A stretch of 7,966 nt of DNA from Chitinophaga pinensis (lineage in GTDB: Bacteria; Bacteroidota; Bacteroidia; Chitinophagales; Chitinophagaceae): contig CALQKL020000095.1 in assembly GCA_943331145.2 (NCBI GenBank), positions 1 through 7,966 on the forward strand, given 5' to 3'. The position numbers were made by a program, and so were the translations under genes. This document shows, in pieces, positions 1 through 5,493 of the stretch; within the stretch, counting starts at the first letter, position 1, and every line of letters starts with the position of its first letter. The notes below the pieces were generated by a model that was not told the origin of the DNA, searched no databases, and saw nothing but the letters and a program-made list of their open reading frames with translations.

Positions 1-876
1 AATGTATTTTTTGCCATAAATTTTACAGCCATAAAATTTTTGTTCAATAATAAATTTACACTTCCATTTGGTTTAAATTTTAGTAGAATGATTGGCACGA
101 CCATTTTACTTTGGATCATGTATTTTTTCTCAAAAAATAAAGAAAGTATCAATCGCATACATTATAAAAGATTTTTTATTTGTACGCTTTTGGGCATAGC
201 CATCAATCAGCTATTATTTATTAAAGGTCTTTCACTAACCAATACTGTACACGCATCATTATTAATGCTAACCACCCCAATATTTATTACAATAATTGCT
301 GCATGGATTTTAAAAGAAAAACTCACAACAAATAAAACCATAGGATTATTATTGGGCATCGCAGGTTCAACATTATTAATACTCTCAAGAAGCGCTTCTG
401 GTAATGCAAAAGATATTCTTCTCGGTGATTTTTATATTATTGTAAATGCAATCAGCTATTCATATTATTTTGTATTGGTTAAACCATTGATGAAAAGATA
501 TGATTCACTTACTGTAATAAGAACTTTATTTACTTTAGGTTGTGTGGTTGCGCTTCCGTTTTGTTGGTCCGAATTTATTCAAACACCATGGAGTACTTAT
601 ACACCTGAAGCCTATGGTGCTTTGGCTTTGGTTGTAATTGGCGGAACCTTTTGTGCATATTTATTTAACCTTTATGGCATTAAACATTTAGGCGCTTCTG
701 TTTCAGGTTCTTATATTTATTCGCAACCATTATTTGCAACCATTATCGCCATGATTTTTCTTGGAGAAACCATCGACTTAACCAAAATCATCGCAGCGGT
801 TTGTATTTTCTTGGGTGTTTATTTTGTCAATAGAATGACAGCCGTTGATAATGAAACAAGTGATAATATCGATTAA
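1..876 (+). CDS. DMT superfamily transporter, EamA family (5' end cut by window edge)
   Basis: An inner-membrane permease of the drug/metabolite transporter superfamily; such proteins usually export amino acids or other small metabolites, and the substrate cannot be read from sequence. The frame is open to base 1, reading NVFFAINFTAIKF before the first possible internal start (TTG at 40). This matches the end of EamA helix 1 (typically W-G-x-N-F-x-x-x-K), so the true start lies upstream and 291 residues are visible. Two EamA repeats can be seen: one ends near the segment KEKLTTNKTIGLLLGIAGSTLLI, split here as KEKLTTNK plus a glycine-rich helix, and the other ends with FLGETID, a lysine and the final helix IIAAVCIFLGVYFVNR. 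The first-repeat hallmark PFGLNFSR is also present. The hydrophobic segments fit the usual 10-helix fold minus the start of helix 1. The GNAT gene follows after 14 nt, so the two may be co-transcribed. Confidence 0.9.
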   Translation, partial: NVFFAINFTAIKFLFNNKFTLPFGLNFSRMIGTTILLWIMYFFSKNKESINRIHYKRFFICTLLGIAINQLLFIKGLSLTNTVHASLLMLTTPIFITIIAAWILKEKLTTNKTIGLLLGIAGSTLLILSRSASGNAKDILLGDFYIIVNAISYSYYFVLVKPLMKRYDSLTVIRTLFTLGCVVALPFCWSEFIQTPWSTYTPEAYGALALVVIGGTFCAYLFNLYGIKHLGASVSGSYIYSQPLFATIIAMIFLGETIDLTKIIAAVCIFLGVYFVNRMTAVDNETSDNID

Positions 877-890
877 AAATTATTTTAAAA

Positions 891-1367
891 ATGCTTGATT
901 ATATTTTTGTTTCTAATTCCAATGAATATGAAGCAGCGATGAATTTGTTTTTAGAATATTCCTATTGGTTGAATATTGATCTTTCATTTCAGAAATTTGA
1001 TGAGGAATTAAAAATCCTTAAAACCATGTACGGTCCTCCTCATGGGTGCATCATTTTATGCAAACATGAAAATGATTTTGTGGCTTGTGTGGCAGTAAGA
1101 AAAATTGATGAAGGTGTTGCAGAATTAAAGCGCATGTATGTAAAACCAGAATTTCAACGAAAAGGTATTGGAGAAAAATTGCTAAAACTGTCCATTAATT
1201 TCGCCAAAGAAAAAGAATACAAAACCATCAAGCTTGATACGTTAAACACCATGAAACCTGCTATGAATCTATATGCCAAGCATGGGTTTGTAGAGACGAG
1301 TGCTTATTATTTTAACCCCGAACCATCAGCGGCGTATTTTGAATTGAAAGCCCCTTTCACCCGATAG
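891..1367 (+). CDS. GNAT family N-acetyltransferase
   Basis: A cytoplasmic acetyltransferase of 158 aa, expected to move acetyl from acetyl-CoA to an unknown amine. The acetyl-CoA pyrophosphate-binding motif A is clear at residues 80-97: KRMYVKPEFQRKGIGEKLL, with Q89-R-K-G-I-G94 as the Q/R-x-x-G-x-G/A signature. Motif B is seen as LDTLNTM followed by LYAKHGF (127-133). The late YYFNP (139-143) resembles the PYY-x-NP found in a subgroup of small GNATs. The ATG at 891 sits behind an A-rich leader (TTTTAAAA) with no Shine-Dalgarno. The last codons, giving KAPFTR, are written by one arm of a hairpin that also contains the TAG stop, so the C-terminus may have been changed by repeat DNA. Upstream, the DMT transporter ends 14 nt away on the same strand. 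Confidence 0.9.
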   Translation: MLDYIFVSNSNEYEAAMNLFLEYSYWLNIDLSFQKFDEELKILKTMYGPPHGCIILCKHENDFVACVAVRKIDEGVAELKRMYVKPEFQRKGIGEKLLKLSINFAKEKEYKTIKLDTLNTMKPAMNLYAKHGFVETSAYYFNPEPSAAYFELKAPFTR

Positions 1368-1375
1368 GTGAAGGG
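1352..1375. repeat. Hairpin across the GNAT stop codon
   Basis: The sequence CCCTTTCACC-CGATA-GGTGAAGGG folds into nine base pairs (1352-1354 with 1373-1375, 1356-1361 with 1367-1372), with T1355 bulged and a 5-nt loop at 1362-1366. The GNAT stop TAG (1365-1367) lies in the loop and the first base of the 3' arm. No U-tract follows on the + strand, so this is not a classical intrinsic terminator; it could still protect the mRNA 3' end or be the border of the repeat block that follows. Confidence 0.5.
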
Positions 1376-1376
1376 A

Positions 1377-1523
1377 GTTGAAACACGGAGGAGTTGAAAC
1401 ACAAAGACACGAAGGCTCCAAGGCACGAAGTTTTTTGTTTCACGCAAAGCTCGCAAAGGAGCAAGGACGCAAAGGTGCTAAGGCGTTGAAACACGAAGTC
1501 ACGAAGTCGCAAAGGCACGAAGT
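1377..1523. repeat. Cluster of short interspersed direct repeats (CACGAAG / CGCAAAG / GTTGAAACAC)
   Basis: This block opens the 345-base gene-free gap at 1368-1712. By eye I count CACGAAG at 1408, 1424, 1492, 1500 and 1516 (and again at 1640), CGCAAAG at 1443, 1452, 1468 and 1508, and GTTGAAACAC at 1377, 1393 and 1485. The + strand is strongly T-poor: 9 T in the 110 bases 1381-1430 plus 1441-1500. The same bases hold about 52% G+C by hand count, clearly above the AT-rich genes around it. There is no credible ORF. The units are too short and irregular for CRISPR. The gap separates two convergent genes (GNAT + and SixA-like -), a place where promoters are not expected and repeat DNA is tolerated. 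Degenerate repeats of this general look occur between genes in Bacteroidota as far as I recall; their function is unknown. Confidence 0.75.
1420..1438. repeat. 19-bp direct repeat, copy 1
   Basis: AAGGCACGAAGTTTTTTGT at this position recurs exactly at 1636-1654. A shorter 12-base version, AAGGCACGAAGT, is at 1512-1523. The two full copies are 216 bp apart, start to start, and bracket most of the repeat block. Confidence 0.8.
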
Positions 1524-1562
1524 ATTTTATTTAGAGCGAGAAACAGAATGTGAATGAGGAAA

Positions 1563-1597
1563 AAAAAGTCAAAAGTCAATTTTCGGTCTGACTTTTT
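1563..1597 (-). terminator. AT-rich inverted repeat, possible weak terminator for the SixA-like gene
   Basis: AAAAAGTCA (1563-1571) and TGACTTTTT (1589-1597) are perfect 9-base inverted arms. A second AAAAGTCA (1571-1578) can pair with the same right arm, leaving a 10-nt loop. Read on the minus strand, the hairpin is followed by GAC and a run of seven T, which resembles an intrinsic terminator about 115 nt beyond the minus-strand stop at 1713. The stem has only two or three G-C pairs, so termination would be weak, and it may simply be part of the repeat mosaic. Confidence 0.3.
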
Positions 1598-1613
1598 GAA
1601 CCTCTTGTAGACA

Positions 1614-1629
1614 CCGGTTTGGAAACCGG
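1614..1629. repeat. CCGGTTT-GG-AAACCGG palindrome
   Basis: Seven-base perfect inverted arms (1614-1620 and 1623-1629) surround a GG centre, inside the context TAGACA-palindrome-CGC. As single-stranded nucleic acid it would fold into a 6-bp stem with a TGGA loop. It is immediately followed by copy 2 of the 19-bp repeat. I have a weak recollection of similar CCGGTTTGGAAACCGG elements scattered through other Bacteroidota genomes; this could not be checked here. Confidence 0.6.
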
Positions 1630-1635
1630 CGCAAA

Positions 1636-1654
1636 AAGGCACGAAGTTTTTTGT
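1636..1654. repeat. 19-bp direct repeat, copy 2
   Basis: Exact second copy of AAGGCACGAAGTTTTTTGT (first copy at 1420-1438). It lies 6 bases after the CCGG palindrome. The remaining bases up to 1688 show no further structure that I can support. Confidence 0.8.
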
Positions 1655-1688
1655 AAATCATAGTTGCTTATAAATGGAAAACGCTGCC

Positions 1689-1718
1689 AACCTCATAAAC
1701 CTCTCAAACCTCTCAAAC
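1689..1718. repeat. 9-bp tandem repeat (AAACCTCTC) running into the SixA-like stop codon
   Basis: The sequence reads AACCTCAT, AAACCTCTC, AAACCTCTC, AAAC: about three and a half units of a 9-bp repeat. The minus-strand TGA stop of the phosphatase gene (1713-1715) lies inside the last units, so the end of that gene was built from or overwritten by the repeat. Confidence 0.7.
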
Positions 1719-2210
1719 GTTTAGCTTCGGATAATCAAAAAACAAAAACTCTTTTTCGGCAGCATAAAACGCCTTCCAATCATTAATGTCTGCTTTTACG
1801 GCAAACATGCCGCAGGTGGGCATATCATCTATTTTTATTTTTTCTAAAAGTGTATTTGTAAAATCTGTTATTCCGGGATTGTGACAAAATACGGCAACCG
1901 TATCAAATTCATTACTAATCTTTCCTACCACATAGTGAATGGTTTCTGAAGATGAATGATATAAAATTTCTTCTTTTTGAATTTCTTCTTTCGCAATGTT
2001 TAATACTTTACAAAAATGAACACAAGTTTGCATGGCTCTTTTTGCGGTACTCGAAACCAAATGATTGATGTTGATTTTTTTATCCAATAATCGTTTGGCC
2101 ATTTCAGGTGCATCCTTATTTCCTCGGTCATTTAGCGGTCGTTCAAAATCTGGTTGATCAGCATTTGCCCAACTGCTTTTTGCATGTCTTACGATTATTA
2201 GCGTTTTCAT
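1713..2210 (-). CDS. SixA-type histidine phosphatase family protein
   Basis: A 165-aa cytoplasmic phosphatase of the histidine phosphatase (phosphoglycerate mutase-like) superfamily, SixA branch. SixA in E. coli removes phosphate from phosphohistidine on signalling or phosphotransfer proteins; the substrate here is unknown. The N-terminus carries the catalytic R8-H9 motif (VRHAKSSW), followed by DFERPLNDRG (21-30), S-T-A-K-R58-A-M-Q-T (second phosphate-binding arginine) and the second catalytic histidine in CHNPG (H110). The family more often has G-H-N-P-G; here C109 replaces the glycine. Length is typical. The ATG at 2210 follows the PurF-like stop by 14 nt on the same strand, so the two are probably one transcript. 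No Shine-Dalgarno is present (leader AAACATGCAAA). The stop codon falls in a 9-bp tandem repeat. Confidence 0.88.
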   Translation of the reverse strand: MKTLIIVRHAKSSWANADQPDFERPLNDRGNKDAPEMAKRLLDKKININHLVSSTAKRAMQTCVHFCKVLNIAKEEIQKEEILYHSSSETIHYVVGKISNEFDTVAVFCHNPGITDFTNTLLEKIKIDDMPTCGMFAVKADINDWKAFYAAEKEFLFFDYPKLNV

Positions 2211-2224
2211 TTTGCATGTTTAGA

Positions 2225-4072
2225 TTAATAACCACGGATATTTTTTCCTTCGAGATAATTCATCAATGCTTTATTACAAACACGGTTACCACCTTTGGTT
2301 GGATAGTCGCCAGTAAAATACCAATCCCCTTTATTGTTTGGACAAGCTTCGTGCAGTGCTTCAATGCTTTGATAAATAACTTCTACTGGAATTTTAAAAT
2401 CCGCAGGTGTTATCAATTCAGCAATTTTTGCAGAAATCTGTTTTGTTGAAAATGGCTTATAAATTTCACGAACAACATTTACACTATCAAGCATTTTATT
2501 GCTATCAAGCTCATTGCATTTTTCTAATAATTGGTTGAGCAATCCATCATTGTTACTTTCTTTTAAAAGCGCAATCGCTGCTCGAAACGCAACGAAATCG
2601 CCCAGTTTACTCATATCTATTCCATAACAATCGGGATATCGTATTTGTGGTGCAGATGAAACTACAATAATTTTTTTAGGATTTAATCGGCCCAACATGC
2701 GGATGATGCTTTCTTTTAAAGTGGTTCCGCGCACAATGCTATCATCAATCACCACCAAAGTATCTACATCTTTTTTTACTGTTCCATAGGTAATATCATA
2801 AACGTGTTGAACCATTTCGTTTCGGCTATTGTCTTCCGTTATGAAGGTTCTTAGTTTTACATCTTTGATGGCAATTTTTTCAATGCGCACTTTCCGATTT
2901 ATCATTTCGGAAAGTTTCTCTGCATCATAATCATTTCCCCAACTTAAAATTCTCTCAATTTTTATTTTATTGAGATAATCCTCAGCGCCTTTTATTAAAC
3001 CATAGAAAGCGGTTTCAGCTGTATTGGGAATAAAAGAAAAAATGGTATTTCTTAAATCATGATTAATGGCGTTGAGTACAATATTGCTGAGGTTGTATCC
3101 CAATGCTATACGTTCTCTATAAATTTTTTCATCGCTACCGCGACTAAAATAAATTCTTTCAAAACTACAGGCCTTTCTTTCTTTGGCTTCTATAATTTGC
3201 TCTATTTGATAGTCACCATTTTCATGTACAATTAATCCCATTCCTGGCATCAATTCTTTAACCTCATTTTCTTCAAGGTTGAATGCTGTTCTTATGGCTG
3301 CTCTTTCACTTGCAGCAACAATTATATCGTCGCTGATATAGTAGTAAGATGGTCTTATGCCATGCGCATCGCGTACTACAAAAGACTCTCCGCTTCCTGT
3401 GATTCCTGCAAAATTGAATCCACCATCAAATAATTGTACGGATTTTTTAAGCACATCAACAATATTGATTTCTCCTGGATTTTGTTTGTCTGCTTCAACC
3501 AAATAATGATGTATCACCTCCATCATTGCGGCTAAATCGCTTTGTTTTTGAAATGCATCAGCATCAATTTTTATCAATTTAAAAAGCTCTTCCGTATTTA
3601 CTAAATTAAAATTCCCGGCTAATGCCATATTCCTTGCGGGGATAATGTCTTTTTTAATAAATGGGTGACAAAAAGCAACATCATTTTTTCCTTGTGTACC
3701 GTAACGCAAATGTCCCAACAACAATTCGCCCATCACATTAATATGCCCTTTCATTAATCCAGGGTGATGCTTGATTTCTGGTTGATGTTTTTCTATTTCC
3801 GCAATTTCTTGTCCTATCTTTTCAAATAAATCTGCAATGGGTTGATGGGCATTGCTTCTAATCCGATATAGAAACGGATAACCAGGTTCAGAATCTAATT
3901 TAATTGCAGCAACACCAGCACCATCTTGTCCACGATTATGCTGTTTTTCCATTAATAAATACAGCTTATTTAGCCCGTATAAAACGTTGTTGTATTTCTG
4001 TTGATAATAGCTAAACGGTTTACGCAATCTAATTAAAGCCAAACCGCATTCGTGTTTTATTTCGTCGCTCAT
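2225..4072 (-). CDS. Divergent PurF-like amidophosphoribosyltransferase (class II glutamine amidotransferase + PRTase)
   Basis: A 615-aa enzyme with the two PurF domains; the canonical reaction makes 5-phosphoribosylamine from PRPP and glutamine, the first step of purine synthesis. The glutaminase domain (about 9-290) has nucleophile C9 in ECG behind an 8-residue leader, which implies propeptide removal, then RGQDG (47-51), GHLRYGTQG (120-128), the AGNFNL segment (152-157) and RDAHGIRP (234-241). The phosphoribosyltransferase domain has the PRPP loop VVIDDSIVRGTT (440-451) and a PurF-like SSAPQIRYPDCYGIDM (472-487). It is much longer than ordinary PurF (around 470-500 aa), with extra sequence near 60-115 and a C-terminal tail (about 550-615) containing WYFTGDYPTKGGNR. 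The oxyanion-hole motif, normally H-N-G-N-L, reads G-N154-F155-N-L. I recall such long forms as Bacteroidota paralogues annotated as amidophosphoribosyltransferase. Whether it is the purine enzyme itself or a paralogue with another job is open. ATG at 4072 is the only sensible start. Confidence 0.88.
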   Translation of the reverse strand: MSDEIKHECGLALIRLRKPFSYYQQKYNNVLYGLNKLYLLMEKQHNRGQDGAGVAAIKLDSEPGYPFLYRIRSNAHQPIADLFEKIGQEIAEIEKHQPEIKHHPGLMKGHINVMGELLLGHLRYGTQGKNDVAFCHPFIKKDIIPARNMALAGNFNLVNTEELFKLIKIDADAFQKQSDLAAMMEVIHHYLVEADKQNPGEINIVDVLKKSVQLFDGGFNFAGITGSGESFVVRDAHGIRPSYYYISDDIIVAASERAAIRTAFNLEENEVKELMPGMGLIVHENGDYQIEQIIEAKERKACSFERIYFSRGSDEKIYRERIALGYNLSNIVLNAINHDLRNTIFSFIPNTAETAFYGLIKGAEDYLNKIKIERILSWGNDYDAEKLSEMINRKVRIEKIAIKDVKLRTFITEDNSRNEMVQHVYDITYGTVKKDVDTLVVIDDSIVRGTTLKESIIRMLGRLNPKKIIVVSSAPQIRYPDCYGIDMSKLGDFVAFRAAIALLKESNNDGLLNQLLEKCNELDSNKMLDSVNVVREIYKPFSTKQISAKIAELITPADFKIPVEVIYQSIEALHEACPNNKGDWYFTGDYPTKGGNRVCNKALMNYLEGKNIRGY

Positions 4073-4097
4073 GGTAGTAAAATCAAGAATTAAGAGG

Positions 4098-4129
4098 CAA
4101 AAATAGTTGATAACCCAACAGCAAACAAA
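4098..4129 (-). promoter_or_regulatory. Bacteroidota-type promoter for the PurF-like/SixA-like unit
   Basis: Read on the minus strand: TTTG (4126-4129), a 20-nt spacer, then TATTTTTG (4098-4105). This matches the Bacteroidota consensus TTTG-N19-21-TAnnTTTG in full. Transcription would start about 20 nt before the ATG at 4072. The TTTG box lies within the T-rich tail of the upstream gene's terminator. Confidence 0.7.
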
Positions 4130-4149
4130 AAACCCCGCAAAAGAGCGGG
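4127..4149 (-). terminator. Intrinsic terminator of the outer-membrane protein gene
   Basis: On the minus strand: CCCGC-TCTTTT-GCGGG, then G and TTTTTT. The 5-bp all-GC stem occupies 4134-4138 and 4145-4149 with a 6-nt loop, and the T-tract is 4127-4132. It begins about 28 nt after the stop codon at 4178. This is a standard Rho-independent terminator and separates the barrel gene from the PurF-like unit. Confidence 0.85.
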
Positions 4150-4177
4150 ATTCTTAACATTGAAATTGTCAATTATA

Positions 4178-4900
4178 TTACAAACCACTGAAACAAATAC
4201 CCAATTGCAACAATTTGATGTTTGCGGCAACATTGTCTTTAAACATAGTGGTTAAATTATAAGACCCAAAAACCGAAAAATTGCCATAACCAACTCTTGC
4301 TGTAGCGGCAATACGTGTAGTGTTGAAATATCCTTTTGCGGAAACTTTTTGCGTAAATTGGTTGGTGGTTGTGCCAGACCCGTTTAGCAAAGTTTTTCCC
4401 TTGGTATGCGCATTAATTAATGTACCTACTTTTGCGCCTAAAGCCAATTTAAACGATTTGTTTGGATTTTTAGGGTTTGAAAAATATCGGAATTCAAGCG
4501 GTATTTCTGCATAAGCGGTAGAAACTTTATACTTACTAAAACGAGAAACGGTATCTAAATTATTAAAGCCCAATTGTGGCGTTGTTCCGTTAATATTTAC
4601 ACTCATTTTGTCTAAATAAATATTGCTGGTACCAATACCAACACCAAACGCAATACTATATTTTGGATTTCCTTTGAATGACTTGTCATACATCACATAA
4701 ACATTAGCACCTCTTGAAATGCTTTTTGTTTTAGATTGAATGCTATCTGGTGTATTTAACCAATGATCGGAACTCAATTGAACCATAAAATGATCGTTAG
4801 CCTTAGGCGAAAAATTCATTTTTCCGTCTGTGGGATTTATCTGCGCACTTGCTATTACAGAAACAAGAACACTCAACATCAACATAGAAAATTTTCTCAT
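4178..4900 (-). CDS. Secreted outer-membrane beta-barrel protein, function unknown
   Basis: A 240-aa protein with a clear Sec signal peptide: MRKF, a hydrophobic stretch rich in L, V and S, and a likely cleavage after ASA near residue 19 (VSVIASA-Q). The mature part alternates polar and hydrophobic residues and is rich in G, Y, F, T and N, as in small outer-membrane barrels of Bacteroidota (porin family / OMP_b-brl type). Strand-like segments include YSIAFGVGIGTSNIYL, AYAEIPLEFRYFS, LALGAKVGTLINAH and GNFSVFGSYNLTTMF. It should sit in the outer membrane; no enzyme or receptor motif is visible. I chose the ATG at 4900 over an in-frame TTG at 4921 because it places the signal peptide at the very N-terminus and because the TTG overlaps a promoter -7 box. 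It ends in its own terminator and is probably monocistronic. Confidence 0.85.
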   Translation of the reverse strand: MRKFSMLMLSVLVSVIASAQINPTDGKMNFSPKANDHFMVQLSSDHWLNTPDSIQSKTKSISRGANVYVMYDKSFKGNPKYSIAFGVGIGTSNIYLDKMSVNINGTTPQLGFNNLDTVSRFSKYKVSTAYAEIPLEFRYFSNPKNPNKSFKLALGAKVGTLINAHTKGKTLLNGSGTTTNQFTQKVSAKGYFNTTRIAATARVGYGNFSVFGSYNLTTMFKDNVAANIKLLQLGICFSGL

Positions 4901-4918
4901 AATTTTTAACTTATCGGG

Positions 4919-4926
4919 CAAATTTA
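4919..4926 (-). promoter_or_regulatory. Possible -7 box for the outer-membrane protein gene
   Basis: The minus strand reads TAAATTTG, a full match to the Bacteroidota -7 consensus TAnnTTTG, 18 nt before the ATG at 4900. I could not find a TTTG -33 element 19-21 nt further upstream, so the promoter is only half supported. Confidence 0.4.
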
Positions 4927-5016
4927 GTTGAATAACTTTTAAATAATGGTTAAAGGTTTTAATTTATTGCTGATTAAATAAGATTAATTTTAAGATAAGC
5001 TTCTTAAAAATTTAAA

Positions 5017-5460
5017 ATGAAAAAGATAATACAATTAAAAGGTCAAGATAAAAAGATGGCAACTTGGCACGAAGAACATGAAATAGCATCAACAATTGGA
5101 CAACGATTAGCCGATAAAGTAGCGAGCGGTATGGGTTCTTGGCGGTTTATTATCTATCAATCTATTGTTGTTGTAATTTGGATGATGGTTAATGTCATCG
5201 CTTATTTCAAGCATTGGGATCCATATCCTTTTATTTTGTTGAATTTACTTTTTTCAACACAAGCCGCTTACGCTGCTCCCATTATTATGATGTCGCAAAA
5301 TCGTCAAAACGACCGTGATCGAATCCAAGCTGCTGCGGATTACAAAACCAATATTGAAGCAAAAATTGAAATTGAAGCACTACAAAAACAACTATCAAAA
5401 ATTGAAATTGATAAATTGGATAAGATTTTGAAATTAATGGAAGAGATGAAAAACAAATAA
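5017..5460 (+). CDS. DUF1003 domain membrane protein
   Basis: A 147-aa inner-membrane protein of the DUF1003 family, biochemical function unknown. Family hallmarks in order: IGQRLADKVASGMGSWRFI (about 27-45), a first membrane helix (about 44-64), WDPYPFILLN (67-76) opening a second helix that ends at APIIMMSQNRQ (87-97), then DRDRIQAAADYKTNIEAK. The tail (about 112-147) is charged and heptad-like (IEALQKQLSKIEIDKLDKILKLMEEM), which suggests a cytoplasmic coiled coil. The length is on the short side for the family, lacking a long N-terminal part. ATG at 5017 has an A-rich leader; a second ATG at 5056 is also before the conserved core. The CDF exporter follows after 33 nt on the same strand, so it probably opens a cation-transport operon. 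Confidence 0.9.
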   Translation: MKKIIQLKGQDKKMATWHEEHEIASTIGQRLADKVASGMGSWRFIIYQSIVVVIWMMVNVIAYFKHWDPYPFILLNLLFSTQAAYAAPIIMMSQNRQNDRDRIQAAADYKTNIEAKIEIEALQKQLSKIEIDKLDKILKLMEEMKNK

Positions 5461-5493
5461 AAAGTTTCAGCACATTAAAATGTATATATAAAA

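Noticed and set aside
1381..1525. CRISPR-like array
   Set aside because: The repeated units are only 7-12 bases, at uneven spacing of about 8-70 bases, with no constant spacer length and no cas genes.
2108..2449. Plus-strand open frame of 113 codons
   Set aside because: It lies antisense across the end of the PurF-like gene and the start of the SixA-like gene, both with strong family motifs, and its own translation has no recognisable domain.
4320..4514. Plus-strand open frame inside the barrel-protein gene
   Set aside because: It is antisense to a gene with a clear signal peptide, promoter box and terminator. No motif is visible.
4901..4921. TTG at 4921 as the start of the barrel protein
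   Set aside because: It would add seven residues before the signal peptide and overlap the TAAATTTG promoter box. The ATG at 4900 is a better fit.
4991..5006. Inverted repeat TAAGA-TAAGCT-TCTTA as an operator before the DUF1003 gene
   Set aside because: The arms are 5 bases, AT-rich and likely to occur by chance in this composition. There is no nearby regulator gene.
4922..5016. Promoter or riboswitch for the DUF1003-CDF-nhaA run
   Set aside because: Only a near-match TAATTTTA (4985-4992) was seen, with no TTTG at proper spacing. The 95-nt gap shows no conserved metal or sodium riboswitch structure that I could recognise.
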